Assembly: GCF_000003815.2 (NCBI RefSeq)
Contig: NC_049992.1
Coordinates: 729,191-793,190, forward strand
DNA length: 64,000 nt
Reading direction: 5' to 3'
DNA from: Branchiostoma floridae
Lineage: Eukaryota > Chordata > Leptocardii > Amphioxiformes > Branchiostomatidae
The position numbers were made by a program, and so were the translations under genes. The notes beneath the pieces are model-generated. The model was not told the origin of the DNA. It ran no database searches and saw only the letters and a list, made by a program, of their open reading frames with translations. Of this stretch, positions 40,346 through 60,000 are shown piece after piece (position 1 is the first letter of the stretch; each line of letters opens with the position of its first letter).

Positions 40346-43300
40346 TGTCTGAGGACCAGGCTACGGCCAACTACGTCGAGAGGTCAATGGCCGTGGTGGA
40401 AAAACCGCGGGAAAAGTTCACCTACAATGTCAGAGGTCACCTAGAGCTGGACGACACAGGCCATCCTATCAGAATATTAAGCGGTAAGAACTTAAGAAGA
40501 CCTTGTATGATTTAAGTTTTCAAGATCTAAAGAATAGAGTTATACAATGTAATACGTCAAAAAGCAGTTACTCAAGCAAGTGGATATGATTTGGGAAACG
40601 GAAGCCTTATATAATGTAATGTTTCAATTATAGACATATACGTCGAAATATCTAATAGTGTATTCATGTTGTGCTTACTTCTTATTGTTATGTATTGATA
40701 TATTGTAATATAATGACAGTGACAATGTAATGTTTTATTCCTGATTAGCCAACAGCAAGTTTAATTGAAGTGATCGAAATAACTTTAAGTCAATGGTAGT
40801 GTATACAACAACTTATACACAGCAGTACGTGTCTTGAATCTATGTTTTCTCACTTTTGGACCTTTCGACCCAGAATCATGCTGTATGTGATTCATTGCAT
40901 GCCACCATCCCGCCACGATTTGTACAGTTAAAGTAAAAGCTTTCGTCCAATGCACACCTTACTTTGTCTTCAATGTCTTTTTAGGGTAGGGTAGGGTAGG
41001 GTAGGGCAGGGTAGGGTAGGGTAGGGTAGAGTAGAGGAGAGCAGAGCAGAGTAGGGTTCTTCGGTTGGGTAGGAGTAGCACTCCACTTGGAACCGCTCCT
41101 ATTTAATCACACTATATATTCCTGTCTGCACCCAGGTTTACGAAGGTTCCGGGAAAGAAGGCAGTTCACGGACAGCATCCAGTNNNNNNNNNNNNNNNNN
41201 NNNNNNNNNNNNNNNNNNNNNNNNNNNNNNNNNNNNNNNNNNNNNNNNNNNNNNNNNNNNNNNNNNNNNNNNNNNNNNNNNNNNNNNNNNNNNNNNNNNN
41301 NNNNNNNNNNNNNNNNNNNNNNNNNNNNNNNNNNNNNNNNNNNNNNNNNNNNNNNNNNNNNNNNNNNNNNNNNNNNNNNNNNNNNNNNNNNNNNNNNNNN
41401 NNNNNNNNNNNNNNNNNNNNNNNNNNNNNNNNNNNNNNNNNNNNNNNNNNNNNNNNNNNNNNNNNNNNNNNNNNNNNNNNNNNNNNNNNNNNNNNNNNNN
41501 NNNNNNNNNNNNNNNNNNNNNNNNNNNNNNNNNNNNNNNNNNNNNNNNNNNNNNNNNNNNNNNNNNNACTGCCTATTGGACGGCGGGTACCAGGAATCCG
41601 ACCAATCAGAGATCGTTATCGGTGACCTGTCGTCAGGTGTGCTGATGAAGATGATAGAGTACGCGTACACAGGTAAACTCGTCATAAACAGGTACAACGC
41701 ACAGACGATGTTTGAAGCAGGTTTGATCCTACAGTACCCGGTCGTACAAGAAGCTTGTTGTGAGTTCATGTCTAACCAGCTAGAACCCGAAAATGCTGTC
41801 GGGATTCTTCAGTTCGCCATGAAGTTTGCATGCGAAGATCTGAGGGTAAAAGCTTTCGACTACATGGTTGAAAACTTGTATTTCGTCTCTCAAAGTAAAG
41901 AGTACAGATTTCTGAATAAGGAGACCCTTTTGGACTTGATAAGAAGCGACCGGCAGTTGTTTTCACCGGAATGTCTGTACGAATCTGTCATGACATGGAT
42001 CAAGTTCGAAACGGAGAGCAGAAAGAAGTTCTTAAAAGACTTCTTGGAGAACATCAACCTTCCTCAGATGAAGAGGGGGTTCTTCGAGACTGTTGTAGAA
42101 AAGGAGCAGATCGTCTCTAAATCACCGCCCGAATGTTATCAAATAATCTACGACGCGAAACAAAAGATGGAGAAACGGCAAGAAAACGGGATCTCCAGGG
42201 ACGCGATCGTGATCTTCGGGGGCTCAAACGACGGCGTGTTCGTTCCTGAGATTGACCTGTACGATCCGAGGCTGAGTTCGTGGGACTCGCTCCCCAGTCT
42301 TCCCAAACACGCGGAGGGAGTTCGCCATGCCCTGGCCGAGCTGGACAACGATCTGTACGTTGTCGCTTCAGGTAAGCCCCTTTTTGTTTCTTTGTTTATT
42401 AATTTGTTTATTGCACTTCCCATATGAAATGGAGGGTGAGACAAAACAGGTGACAAGTCACCTCTGCAAGTTGTCTCCCCGAAGCGACCCTTGGGGTCAC
42501 TGTCAATTCGATGTTTAACTATGGGGTAAAAGTGCTCCCGGAAGCACGTTTGAGGAGCAAATTCTTTTAATTACCTTCCCGATATCGTGGAAGGGTAAAA
42601 TTTTCATAACATACTGACCGTGCTACGAGGAAATCTATACAAAATTTATCTAAAATGACAAACAGAAGTCAAAAATAAAAATTCCAGCCTTTCAAAAATG
42701 GTAATTAATGCGATATCAATTCATTATGATATTCATGCTACACGTCTTATTTGTATTGTTTATGTTACAATGTTCTTGTGAGTAATGAGGTAGCGTTACA
42801 CAATCAGTCAACGAGCCTAATATTTCGGCTTTCATGAATTCAAGCCGCAACTTGGCTGTGAAACAAATAAACCATTTTCTCTCTCTCTTTCTAGTTCACT
42901 TTCTGTAATTGCGATAAAATTTGTGTGTGGGCCTCCGTAGGCAAGGACGCCTCCCAGTCCTCGGAGCTGTGGAGGTACACGATGCACGGGAACGTCTGGA
43001 AACGCCTCCCGGACCCTACGGTCCACCGGGACGGCTGTGCAGGCGTGTGCTCCACCGACGGCTGTCTGTACCTGATCGGGGACAGTCTGACGGTGGATGA
43101 TGTCAAACACGGAGAGAGGTACGTAACAATGTAGCTTCCTGAAGAAACTCCTTTCTGTATAGCCTCCATAGCAGGCTCTCTATGGCCTTTTTTGGCTCAT
43201 GTATAGTACAGTTTTGCTGGCCATTTCTTTTTGTACTGGGTCGCTGATTACTAGCCTTTTCTGACTGCCGGCCATGTAGAGGCAGTCAGAAAAGGCCAGG

Positions 43301-46300
43301 AAATCAGCGACCCAGTACAAAAAGAAATGGCCAGCAAAAGTGCACTATATATGAGCCAAAAAAGGCCTAGTAGAGAGCCTGCTATGGAGGCTACTTTCTG
43401 TAATGGTAGCTCACGCCAATCCACACTTAAAGGTGTATTTGGATATACAGGTATTGTATATTATATACTCAATACTAAAGTTACTTAAACAACTGGATAC
43501 GTTTTGTAAATGGTCAGACGTTTCAGAGAGTACCTGGTTTGCAAACGTTCCTCTGTGTAGGTCTGAAAAACGTAGAGTTGGATACTGTTAAGTAGACTGA
43601 ATAAGATTGTATTCGGTTAGTAACTTATGCTGGCTACAATAAAACCATGTCCGCAATTTTTATCGAGTGCGTTGTCCTAAAGAACATGGAACGAACACAT
43701 TGACATGGTATGTTCCAAGGTATCACAGAGAATAGGTTTGCTAAGACGCTTAAGATCATGTCTCACTGTCAACATTGCAAGTATGTTATACAGATGCATG
43801 ATTCTACCACTACTTGAGTATTGCGACATTGTTTGGGAAAATTGTAACATCACCAAGCAGCGACAACTTCAGGTTCTTCAAAATCGAGCTGCCAGGGTCA
43901 TCCTACAAATGAAGCGACGATCCAGTGTCCAAGACCTACACAGCAGACTCAACTGGAAGTATCTCACGCAGCGGAGAAAGGAACACATGTGTGTGATGGT
44001 CTTTAAATGTATTAACGGGCTTGTCCCGACATACTTGGATACCACCTTTGTACACAACCACCTGTTACACAGCCATAACACCAGACAAGCCTCTTTGCTT
44101 CATAAACCCAATTACACAAACACAGCTGGCCACCGCACATTTGCATACAGAGGAGCAACATATTACAATACCCTTTCGGCAGACATTAGACATGCACCAA
44201 CTCTACGGCAGTTTAAAGCTGCCCTAAGACACACTCCTCCGCACATGGACCTCTGACCTCCACCGTTGACGTTTTTTGTTGACCTTGACAACTGTTCTTG
44301 GTAAAGACGCTTCGGTTTATTTGTATATATTGTTTGTTGTCCTCTGGTTGTCTTACTGAATGTAACACGTTTCGTTTTTGTTATTTATGTAGTGGGCCCC
44401 CTTGGAAATCAACTTCAAACAAGTTGAAGGGGCTACCCACATGTTTTGAGATGAATAAATAAATAAATAAAAATAAAGTTATTTCAAGTCATTTCAGTGA
44501 ACCTTCTTCAAGTTCGAATGACCAACCCCTTACACGTAGAGCACATGACGCGTAGATCACGATCACGTGAACCCTACCCTAGAATAGAAGTAGATTTTAT
44601 ATACAAATTCCTCACAAATGCCATACCCCTCTTGACCGTTACAGGTACGACCCAAACACAAACCGGTGGGAGCTAATCCCGCCAGCCGCTAAAACTCTCC
44701 GGAAATCCAGCGTGGTGGTTTGCATGGGGAAGATCTACGTCTTCGGTTACCATGGAGACGACAGTGACGTCATAGAGGTCCAGGCGTTCGACCCGAAATC
44801 CGATCAGTGGGAGGTGGTGAATGCTGCGGAGCACGTGGGCAGGAACAGGTACAGAGCTTTCGGTTCAGGAACTTTATGGTAGTATCTGTATCTGAATCTA
44901 TATGCCGGTATAACCGCCCTTCGGCGTAACACACCAGCTTCGCAGGCACGCAGTGCGGCAGCAGCTGTTTATGTTACACAGAATGGCTTGTCACACCTAA
45001 CTTTTGCACATCTATCTGCAAGTTTTCGTTAAAACTATTCAGAGATGATGCCCCTACTGTGTTTGGCGATACCATATTCCACTCGTCGATAGTTCTGGGA
45101 AAATACGAATTTTTGAACACATCAATCCTAGCTTGGAAACTCTGGTACTTGAAGGCATGATTGTTTCTAGTTCGTTTTTGAGCTGGTGTTAGATACTTTA
45201 ATATCAGTCGGTACGTCCACCAGTTTATTGGTCACTTTGTACATCATGCAAACTCTGGACATTTTCCTTCTGTCTTCAAGTGACGTCCACAGCAGATCTG
45301 TTTTCATTTTGGTGTAGTGTGGGTTCGTGTGGCGTAACTGCAGGATGTTTGGCCCAGAATTCAGAGGTCCTTGCTTCGAATCCTGTCATGCTCTCGACCT
45401 TATTCCCTTAAAGAAAGGCACTTTGCACGACTTGCTCACTCCGCACAGGTGTAAAAATGGGCACCTTAATTTTCGAAATACGAAGCAGACCAATTCAGGA
45501 CCCCTGTAGTAAACCCTGCCATTCTGTACTGTATCGTAGGAAATAAACAAACATTATGGTGATGATATCATTAATTATATCATTATTAACAGGCAGTTTC
45601 AGGCGGCTGCGATGGACAACCTGATCTACCTGAACTCCATGGCGACGAAACAGAAGGACGTGTACGACCCGGAGTGGGACATGTGGCACACGCTACCCAG
45701 GGGTGATGGAGAACACATACAGGTAAAATTGAGTAGGCCCCATTAAAGATTGTGGATGGGTTAAATGTGTTCCTGACCAGTACAATGAAGAAGAACTAAC
45801 CAAATTGTGGGTTGATAAGCCTCGAAATCTGCAATCAGATGCAGAACCGAGTGATGATTAGAAAGAATTTCCATCAACCTTCTTCTGGTTTGAATGACCA
45901 ATCATTGACAAGCTAGGTGACCTAACAAACTGTACATGATGTCAGGTCAAAGTTGTCATTGATAGCAACTTCTTGTTAAACAATCATATATTTTGGTACA
46001 AAAGGCAACCGGTATAACATGTGTTGATCGAACCATGTACATGTACTACAAATAAAAACAGGGCCGTTTAGTAAACAAATCTGAGGTCTTCAACATGTTT
46101 CAACATACTACAATAAGGCCGTTAACTTTTACTTTTACACCACAGGGCACGATCGTGATGTTTGATGGCTGTCTGTACGAGATGGGCGGGAGGGACGGCA
46201 TCGGGGTGAAGTACGTCAACCCCACCATCGAGCGGTTCGACCCAAACCGGACCATCTGGACCCAGATCGGTCTCATGAAGAACCCACGGATCCACCCGCT

Positions 46301-46334
46301 ATGCGTCACTCTGAAGATGCCGAGTGGCAAGTAA
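40306..46334 (+). CDS. BTB-BACK-Kelch (KLHL family) protein
   Basis: Kelch-like proteins are usually substrate adaptors of Cullin-3 ubiquitin ligases. Start codon 40321 (context TCACCATGG). Coding exons: 40321-40483, 41136 into the N gap, gap to 42371, 42941-43118, 44645-44848, 45593-45722 and 46146-46334. The gap removes most of the BTB domain; its end is seen as GYQESDQSEIVIGDLSSGVL and MIEYAYTGKL. A BACK domain follows (NAVGILQFAMKFACEDLRVK, then FFETVVEKEQIV). Kelch blades start at DAIVIFGGSNDG and end at CLYEMGGRDGIGVKY; middle blades lack the usual double glycine. All visible junctions are in phase. I cannot assign a particular KLHL orthologue. Its 3' end faces PCCB, and its last exon has partial copies downstream. 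Confidence 0.88.
40983..41058 (+). repeat. (GGGTA)n simple repeat
   Basis: About fifteen GGGTA units with late GAGTA/GCAGA variants, in the intron before the second coding KLHL exon. It resembles no telomeric repeat exactly and is a plain pentanucleotide microsatellite. Confidence 0.9.
41184..41567. other. Assembly gap (384 Ns)
   Basis: The run of N removes most of the BTB domain of the KLHL gene, so intron or exon content there is unknown. Its length may be an estimate. Confidence 0.99.
42376..42935. other. KLHL intron without recognised element
   Basis: AT-rich intron sequence. It contains a GTGACAAGTCACCTC hairpin near 42450-42465 and a CT-rich acceptor tract at its end. I see no gene or clear transposon. 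Confidence 0.4.
43160..43393. mobile_element. Foldback MITE, Mutator-like
   Basis: The two halves are almost perfect reverse complements of about 100 bp (outer word TAGCCTCCATAGCAGGCTCT, inner CTGGCCATTTCTTTTTGTAC). It is flanked by a perfect 9-bp duplication CTTTCTGTA (43151-43159, 43394-43402), the length typical of Mutator/MULE elements. A second, smaller inverted pair (CCTTTTCTGACTGCC / GGCAGTCAGAAAAGG) forms the loop. Confidence 0.85.
43690..44480 (+). mobile_element. 5'-truncated LINE (non-LTR retrotransposon), reverse transcriptase C terminus
   Basis: A 183-codon frame (43705-44256) encodes the C-terminal part of a non-LTR reverse transcriptase: motifs LPLLEYCDIVWENC, LQVLQNRAARVILQ, FKCINGLVPTYLD and a final FKAALR. 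A 3' UTR follows with GGGCCCCCTTGGAAATC and ends in an ATAA repeat (AATAAATAAATAAATAAA). The polymerase core and endonuclease are missing, so it is dead on arrival. It lies in a KLHL intron. Confidence 0.85.
44882..45330 (-). mobile_element. LINE 3'-end fragment, (TATCTG)n-tail family
   Basis: It matches 4516-4800 and 4926-5170 (GGTATAACCGCCCTTCGGCG, ACACACCAGCTTCGCAGGCA, CTATCTGCAAG) and extends further inward than they do. A short TATCTG tract marks its 3' end on the minus strand. Confidence 0.65.
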
Positions 46335-47080
46335 AGAGAGTGATCGCGAACCAGTTTAGCTCGTCTTCCACTGGTCGTGAGCGGACAGACGCTATGAACA
46401 ATATTTACAGGTTCATTGAACCAAGGAAATTCCCTTAGTTCTTTTGAACCCGCGGATCCACTCACTCTGCGTCCCTCTGAAGATGCCGAGTGGCAAATAA
46501 AGAAAGTGATCGCGAACCAGTTTAGCCTACAGAGGAGCAGCTATTCTTCCATGGAGAGTACTGGTTGTGACAGAGAAGAGAGATTGCTATGTATAGTATA
46601 CAGGTTCATTTAACAGGGAAATTCCCCAATTCAACAAGCACAATGGACAGTGGACAGCATATCTGCAATCCTTTCCAGTAGACACAAGTCAGGACTCACA
46701 GTAGAATCAAACTCACAAATATTGAGCCATTTCTACAGACATATTTACAAACCTAATGCTTGTCTCATCTGTACGTCAACCCCACCATCGAGCGGTTCGA
46801 CCCCAACAGGACCATCTGGACCCAGATCGGTCTCATGAAGAACCCACGGATCCACCCGCTATGCGTCACTCTGAAGATGCCGAGCGGCAAGTAGGCAAGG
46901 AAAGATAGTGATCACGATCCAGTTTAGCTAGCTCACTGAAGAGCTGTTCTTCCACAGAAGACAGATGCTATGATGTGCTGTATTTACAGGTTCATCGTAC
47001 CAGGGAAATTCCTGACTCTTTTGAACCCCCGGATCCACCCGCTGTGCGTCACTCTGAAGATGCCGAGTGGAAAGTAGGCA
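46335..47080 (+). repeat. Three partial tandem copies of the KLHL terminal exon and 3' flank
   Basis: The final codons (words CCACGGATCCACCCGCT and CTGAAGATGCCGAGTGGCAA) recur near 46450-46500, 46770-46895 and 47025-47078, each with a stop codon at the same place and the same following words (AGTGATCGCGAACCAGTTTAG or close variants). The second copy is longest and holds about 125 bases of exon sequence (from GTACGTCAACCCCACCATCG). None has a splice acceptor as good as the true exon. Confidence 0.85.
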
Positions 47081-47587
47081 AGGAAAGAAAGGGATCTCAA
47101 ACCAGTTAGCGCATTAGAAATCTGATCTTTGCCTCATACTAAAAGGTTGTTTTAGTCAATTGCAAATGTTACTATGTGTATATATAGAGAGAACATTGTT
47201 GTAGTTTGTGATGTAGATATCTTTAGTGCAGTGTCTATTTTAGAGTATAGATAGGCAAGAAAGGCTCATTCAATAATGAGATTATCCAAGTAATATTCCT
47301 TTTATTACTTTTTCCCCTGTACACGTGTTTATACAACAATACATGTACATTTCCCTTGTACTAATGTTTCCCTCTCCTGTGATCTTTAGTCAACCTGTGT
47401 ATATTAAAAACACTTCACAACAAACTTTCACTTTAGTTTCATTGCAAAACTGTTCCATCAAATTTCCCCATGTTAGTCAGCTACAATTCTTAGTAATACA
47501 TACTTCATAAATGCACCCCCCCCCCCCCACACACACACCTACCTCCCTGTCCATGCCATATTCATGTACAATAACATTTTAAGATAT

Positions 47588-47722
47588 GCCAAAAAGCAGT
47601 TACTCAAGCAACTGGATATGATTTGGAAATGGTCAGACCTTTAATACAGATAGTATCCACTGACGAAAGATATTCAGTATGCAGTTGCTTGAAGAACTGC
47701 TTTTTGGAGTTTCTTATTACCT
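47588..47722. mobile_element. MITE of the AGCAGTTAC / GTAACTGCT family, short copy
   Basis: It begins AAAAAGCAGTTACTCAAGCA and ends GTTGCTTGAAGAACTGCTTT. It lies between the convergent 3' ends of the KLHL gene and PCCB. Confidence 0.6.
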
Positions 47723-47784
47723 GGATGTCTAACCTTCATCGACACACAGTTTAAGTTGTACAGTAATATCTGATAAAACGGGCA

Positions 47785-54453
<6,669 letters not shown>

Positions 54454-54850
54454 CTTGGCGGAAACCTGCGGGTCAAAGAACGCGACCCTTCACCCCTCGC
54501 CTGATTACTTCTGTAGTATCGCAGATGGAAGAGATGTCCGACATGACATAGCTGCTACAGAGTAGTACAGTAGCGAGGACAGTCCGCTCTTAACAGGCTC
54601 AAACTCGCAGGAGTTGTCGACATTTCGGCGAGAGCACGAGAAAACTTCATCAGGGCAGCCATCTTGGCGGAAACCTGCGGGTCAAAGAACGCGACCTTTC
54701 ACCCCTCACCTGATCACTCCTGTAGTGTCGCAAATGGAGGAGATGTCCGAATTGACATAGCTGCTACAGTAGCGAGGACAGTCCGCTCTCAACAGACTCA
54801 AACTCGTAGGTCAGGAGATATTTTGGCGAGAGCACGAGAAACCTTCAAAA

Positions 54851-56230
54851 CATGACAGGACCTTTTAGAGCTTCAGTTTAAACATAATTTGTCAATTACG
54901 TATTGCACAAAAAATCATATATAGTGAGTGAGTTATTGTATGAATGAATACTGCTGTGCAAAACCTGCTACTGTTTTCAGATACTTTATTCAATCCATTA
55001 GCTATCATACAATTTGTAAGTAGCTAGTATTCCATGAGCACATAAAAAACAGTATCAAATTTACATACAAAATACTTATAAGAGGTATAACATATGGCCT
55101 CCTTTGGTCAATATTGCCCATGGTAAAATCCTAATCGATGTCAAGCTGGTGTGTTACGCCAAACAGCGGTTATACTGACTATATAGATACAGATGTCAGC
55201 CCTACAGCTTAAATGACGTAGCAGTCCTATATAAGAATGCCAGTCTCTCTCACATGTTAGCCTGAGTAGGGGTCCTTCCCAGTCTACAGTATAAACAACT
55301 TGTACCTAACTCGTTTGTACTTGAAAGAAATTAAAAAAACAGATTAATTATGACTTGAGGCAATTAATACTTAATCTTTGATTGCCACATTTGAGACTTA
55401 ACTACTTAAGATGGATATTACAAAAAATTTATTTAATGTTAGTATTATTCATTATTGGAGCAATAACACATATCACTTAAGGTCATGTTTTCACAATATT
55501 TAGAATTTCTATTCCAGCAATAATACTGATCAATGCTGACATAATGGTATCAACAAATATTGACGATGAGCATTCCCTGATATCAATTACAATCACATAT
55601 CAAGTCCATGCAGACATTATATTGACTGTTTGTTATCTTACCTCCCTTTGGTCCATTTTTATATTGGGTCAACATTATACATTCTCAAACATTGATTTTA
55701 AGTCAGGGAAAATCTTTCTACAACTAATACTAAGCCTTTCATATATTTCAAATTTGTACAAATTAAAGTTAAACACATATTGGACAGGATAACACTTTAA
55801 CTTCCCTTTTCCTGACTTCTGTATGTATGTATAACATTATACATGTATATCATTGGAATTATAAGAATGTTGATTTTGAAGTGTAGGATGTTCCCAAATC
55901 TCCAGTTCCCCAAGTGTTAGAGAGTTCCTCTTCTTCACATAGTGCACATGGTGTCATCACACTGAATAGGGAAGGGACAAAAATATAAAACAAAAGTTAG
56001 CATCAAAACGTGTCAAATTTCAACAGAATTGCAAAAGAAGTCAACTTTTGGTCAAGTATCTACTAGTATCCCTTACAATCATGCGTACAGTGGATTTGAC
56101 AAGAAAGGATTCACTATTAGTATCAACTTATTTTCACTCAGTTTGACCATTATGTTTCTGAACCTTTTCTAAGCAGCAACACAGAAAATAGTTCAGACAC
56201 TTGTACACAAATGCAAACATGTACATCAAG
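54851..56230. other. Upstream of PCCB, AT-rich, no gene seen
   Basis: No conserved exon. A fragment of the (TATCTG)n-tail LINE family lies near 55140-55190. Several short frames here do not resemble known proteins. Confidence 0.4.
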
Positions 56231-56234
56231 GCAC

Positions 56235-56360
56235 ACATACACTAACACTCACACACAGACACACAGACACACTCACACACACACACACAGACACACACAC
56301 ACACCTCACTCTCTCTCTCACACACACACACACACATACACACTCACACACACACATGTA
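56235..56360 (+). repeat. (CA)n microsatellite
   Basis: A long CACACA tract with CT and TACA interruptions downstream of the PRXL2B stop codon. Further CA tracts lie at 56650-56720 and 56825-56912, between the repeated last exons. Confidence 0.95.
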
Positions 56361-56534
56361 TTTGAATATGTTGGATAAATGTCAGCAAACATAACAGACA
56401 ACAGCTTCATTCAGACACTGATGATACAGAGTTTGTGTGAAACAAACTCTGCTGTCCAGGGCTGTGACTGGCCCCTCCCCTCTAGTAGGCTGGCTACATG
56501 TTGGACAGGCTGCTATAAGCTAGATTTAATCAGG

Positions 56535-57042
56535 CTAGATGATACAGACCTTCGGCTGAGCGCTGGCCTGTACCGACCCCTCCAGTCCCAGTAACCTCAG
56601 TACCTCCTGTAGCTCCACATGGTCACCTGGTGAGTCCTGGTTACTTACACACATGCATGTACGCACGCACACACACAGACATGAACATGCACAGTTGCAC
56701 ACACACACACACACACATATGGTGATTACCTTAGGCTGTGCGCTGGCCTGTACTGCCCCCTCCAGTCCCAGTAACCTCAGCACCTCCTGTAGCTCTACAT
56801 GGTCACCTGGGGAGTCCTGGACATCCTCACACACACACAAATACACTCACACACACACACACACAAATACACTCACACACACACACACACACTCACACAC
56901 ACACACACACACAAGGTGATTACCTTCGGCTGAGCGCTGGCCTGTACTGCCCCCTCCAGCCCCAGTAGCCTCAGCACCTCCTGCAGCTCCACATGGTCAC
57001 CTGGGGAGTCCTGGACAAAGTTCAGCAGAACCTTCTCTCCTC
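56535..57042 (-). repeat. PRXL2B: Three tandem copies of the PRXL2B C-terminal exon
   Basis: Units of about 190 bp contain the exon part from DSPGDHVELQEVLRLLGLEG to VQASAQPK, separated by CA/TG microsatellite. Copies 1 and 2 end in AAG|GTAATC donors; copy 3 reads on into VCII and a stop. Each of copies 2 and 3 begins right after CCAG. Copy 2 is exactly 29 codons, phase 0 at both ends. Confidence 0.9.
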
Positions 57043-60000
57043 CTGGGGAAGACAATACAGGTACTCAAGTTCATTGCTGTTTCTTACATTTATATAAATA
57101 TGTTCTGCTGTTTGTGTCTCATGAGATGGTTGACTGCTTCAGTCATACAAAACATTTTTGCAACCTGCAAAATTGCAAGATCAAGGTGTCTTGTAATATT
57201 TTTACCATTAATTAAGAAAAATGTCCGCAAATTGCCGGCACTCACTCACACAGGCAGGTATTTCTAGCCCTGTGAACTTATATGACAATAATCCTACAAA
57301 GCTCACCTGCGCCAACTATAAGGGTTCCTCCAGCCTGGAGCAGGTCTCCTTTAAAGTTACCAGGAATTCCTTCTGCTTTGGCCTAGACCCAGAAGAAAAG
57401 TGTAAAAAAGTGCAATGGTCAGTGTTTGTGTGAAAAGTACTGGCCAGGTGATTTTTTTCTTCTTTTTTTGGGGCAAACATTTTAAGTTTCCATTTCTCAG
57501 AAATACTTTGAGCAGGAAATTGATTATGTGTGCTTGAAATCATATTCAGTGTTCTGTGTTATGCATAAATTGAATCTATCTAAGTAAATATAAGGGCACA
57601 ACGGAAACTCCAGAAACTGGAAATGATACAAACAGTGGTTTCAGCCGGTGCACGTTGTAGTTTAAATTGTGAAAAAGGAGTTTGTGGGTCCAACGTAGAA
57701 CACATGAACTAATGAACGGGAACTAATGAAAAAGTACATTTGCCATTATTTTAAATGTGTAAGATGTGTACAGTTGTATTTTCAGTGCAGGTTGAGTTTT
57801 GGCTGGACTCTTGCATATGAGGATCCTTCTCATCCAAGCCTTAGCCAATGGTGAACCTTGGCAACTCTCTGCAAGTTAAAGGTTTTGAATAATGATGAAA
57901 ATGAATTTATTTATCTCAGAAACTCATCCATTCAGTAAGGTAAACTTTTTTTTTGGAAATGGATGAAAATTGATTGGATGTGTGGACGTCATCCATATCA
58001 TCTAATAAATATGGCCTATTAGTAACAAACTGGTGGACAGTAAAACGAATGTACATGTACCTTATTGATGACATCTCTGGACTTTTTTGACGCTGCGGCA
58101 GGAATGACATTTAGTGCGTTGTATCTGAAATCATGCATACAACAAAGTTAAGTCAAGTTTCAACAATAGTGCCATGTTAACTTGTCATCTCACTGTTGAC
58201 TGTCGCCTCAAATGGCAGTTAAATCACCTCTTGAGTAAAAAATGATAACTCTGCAGTTTATCAAAAGTCAGTCAGTGTGGTTTTACAAACACTATGTAGC
58301 CTGGTCACCATTCTCCTCTAGTTGGCTGAGGGGTCCTGGTTCACTGGACCAAATCTGCCGAGCATCGCTCTGTTTCTGTTTGTCTTTTCAGCTGGCCTTT
58401 TGAGTTTTCGCCACCAGAGCTCTGTAAGCAATTACTGGCCTGGGCAACTGTACTGGGCAGGTGGGCTACACTCCCAGCATCAAAGAGAGGGCGAGCTCCT
58501 GATGGTATGGTGACCAGGCTAACAAACAATTCTATAATGTCTTAATGACCATAAATGTTCCTCACCTTCTGTACCCAAGGTCCTTGTAACACTGCTTTGT
58601 CTCATCTACATACAAATCTGTCGAGGAAGGAAAAAGAACCATATATAAATGCTTTTAACAATGACTGTAAAACAGATTTAACTAATCTACATCAGATACA
58701 TGTCATTGCCATACACTTCACAAGAATGTGATCATGAAATATTCCACTTGAAACATGTGACAATGATTGAACCCAACACATATTGAAAAGAGCAGGGGTA
58801 CATCTTGCTCTGGGTGGATCAAACCTTACAGTTAGAGTGATCAACATAGCCAAGTGGACTGCAAAAATTGGACAGGCACGTTAAATTTTAAAGTTATCAT
58901 AGAAACTTATGTGGACTGCACACTGTATCCTTGTGAATTTGTATGACCCTTAGCTATTCCCTCATCACCTCAATAAAAGAAGCAGCGAGCACTCATTCTG
59001 AGCTTCTTGAGAATAAAAGTGACCCTGCCTGGCAACCCTGCTCGCTCCGTGGGATTGCCCAATTGTTAGCATCACCAAAGCTAGATAGAGCGTGGACTGA
59101 GAACACTCTCTCCCCTTGCTCCATCGCATATTAAAATCTGAGCTGCCAACACTCTGGGCTATTGCCCTGTTTGCTGAATAGACAATTAAAGGTTCAAACA
59201 AACAAACAAACAAACAAACAAACACACCTCCAGCGAAGAACTTTCCCTGCACAAATTCCTCCACCCCCACCTCCTCTGGCCCCACCCCCACAAGGCTGAC
59301 GTTGGCTGCGTCCAGCTGAGGTTTCAGTTTGCTGAGCTCTGAGGCCGTCCAGCGACACACCTGCGGTGGGGAGAGTTAAAAAAGTTAAAGTTTGCCCATG
59401 CATCTACAGATGCGTAGGGTGGCGCCCATCTCCACTTCGAAGCCCTTGGGCCACTCATTTGTGCAAGTCACTACAGCAGGGGGCTGGTCTGCTGGTAGTG
59501 ATGTGTGTTTAACTTCCATACTCTTCCTCATTAGTGCTGAGTGCTAAGCAGAGAAAGCAGCATGTACCATTTTTAGAGTCTTTGGTATGACTCTGCCGGG
59601 GATCGAACTCATGACCTATCGAATGAAAGGCGAACACTCAACCCACTCAGCCATTGCACCCGTACGGTGGGGAGAAGGCAGGTTTTTACATTTTAAGTTT
59701 TAGCCGGGCATGTGTCTAGGCGTCATTTGGATGTGCTTTGCTTAAAATAACAAGAAATTGGACCCACTAGATGCCCTTACACTGGGGAGCAGATCCTCTG
59801 ACAAGCATGAAATTCTGATTGACCTCAGATGCCCCCACTGGTGACAGCAAGCCCCATTCATGTCAGTTTGCCAAGGAGGCTGCTTGCAAATGTGGTTAGG
59901 GTTGGTCACTTTGATTTCAAAGGTTTTGTGTTCAAATCCCCACTAGCCAGCAAGCCTCAATGCTGACCCTTGTGAAAGGCACATTACAACTCATTTGACT

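Noticed and set aside
40983-41058. Interstitial telomere-like repeat
   Set aside because: The unit is GGGTA, not the animal TTAGGG hexamer, and the period is five.
43160-43393. Possible microRNA hairpin
   Set aside because: The long perfect arms with a 9-bp target duplication fit a foldback transposon; no conserved mature-like segment is evident.
56650-56920. Frames rich in TH and CV repeats
   Set aside because: They translate CA/TG microsatellite between the repeated PRXL2B exons.
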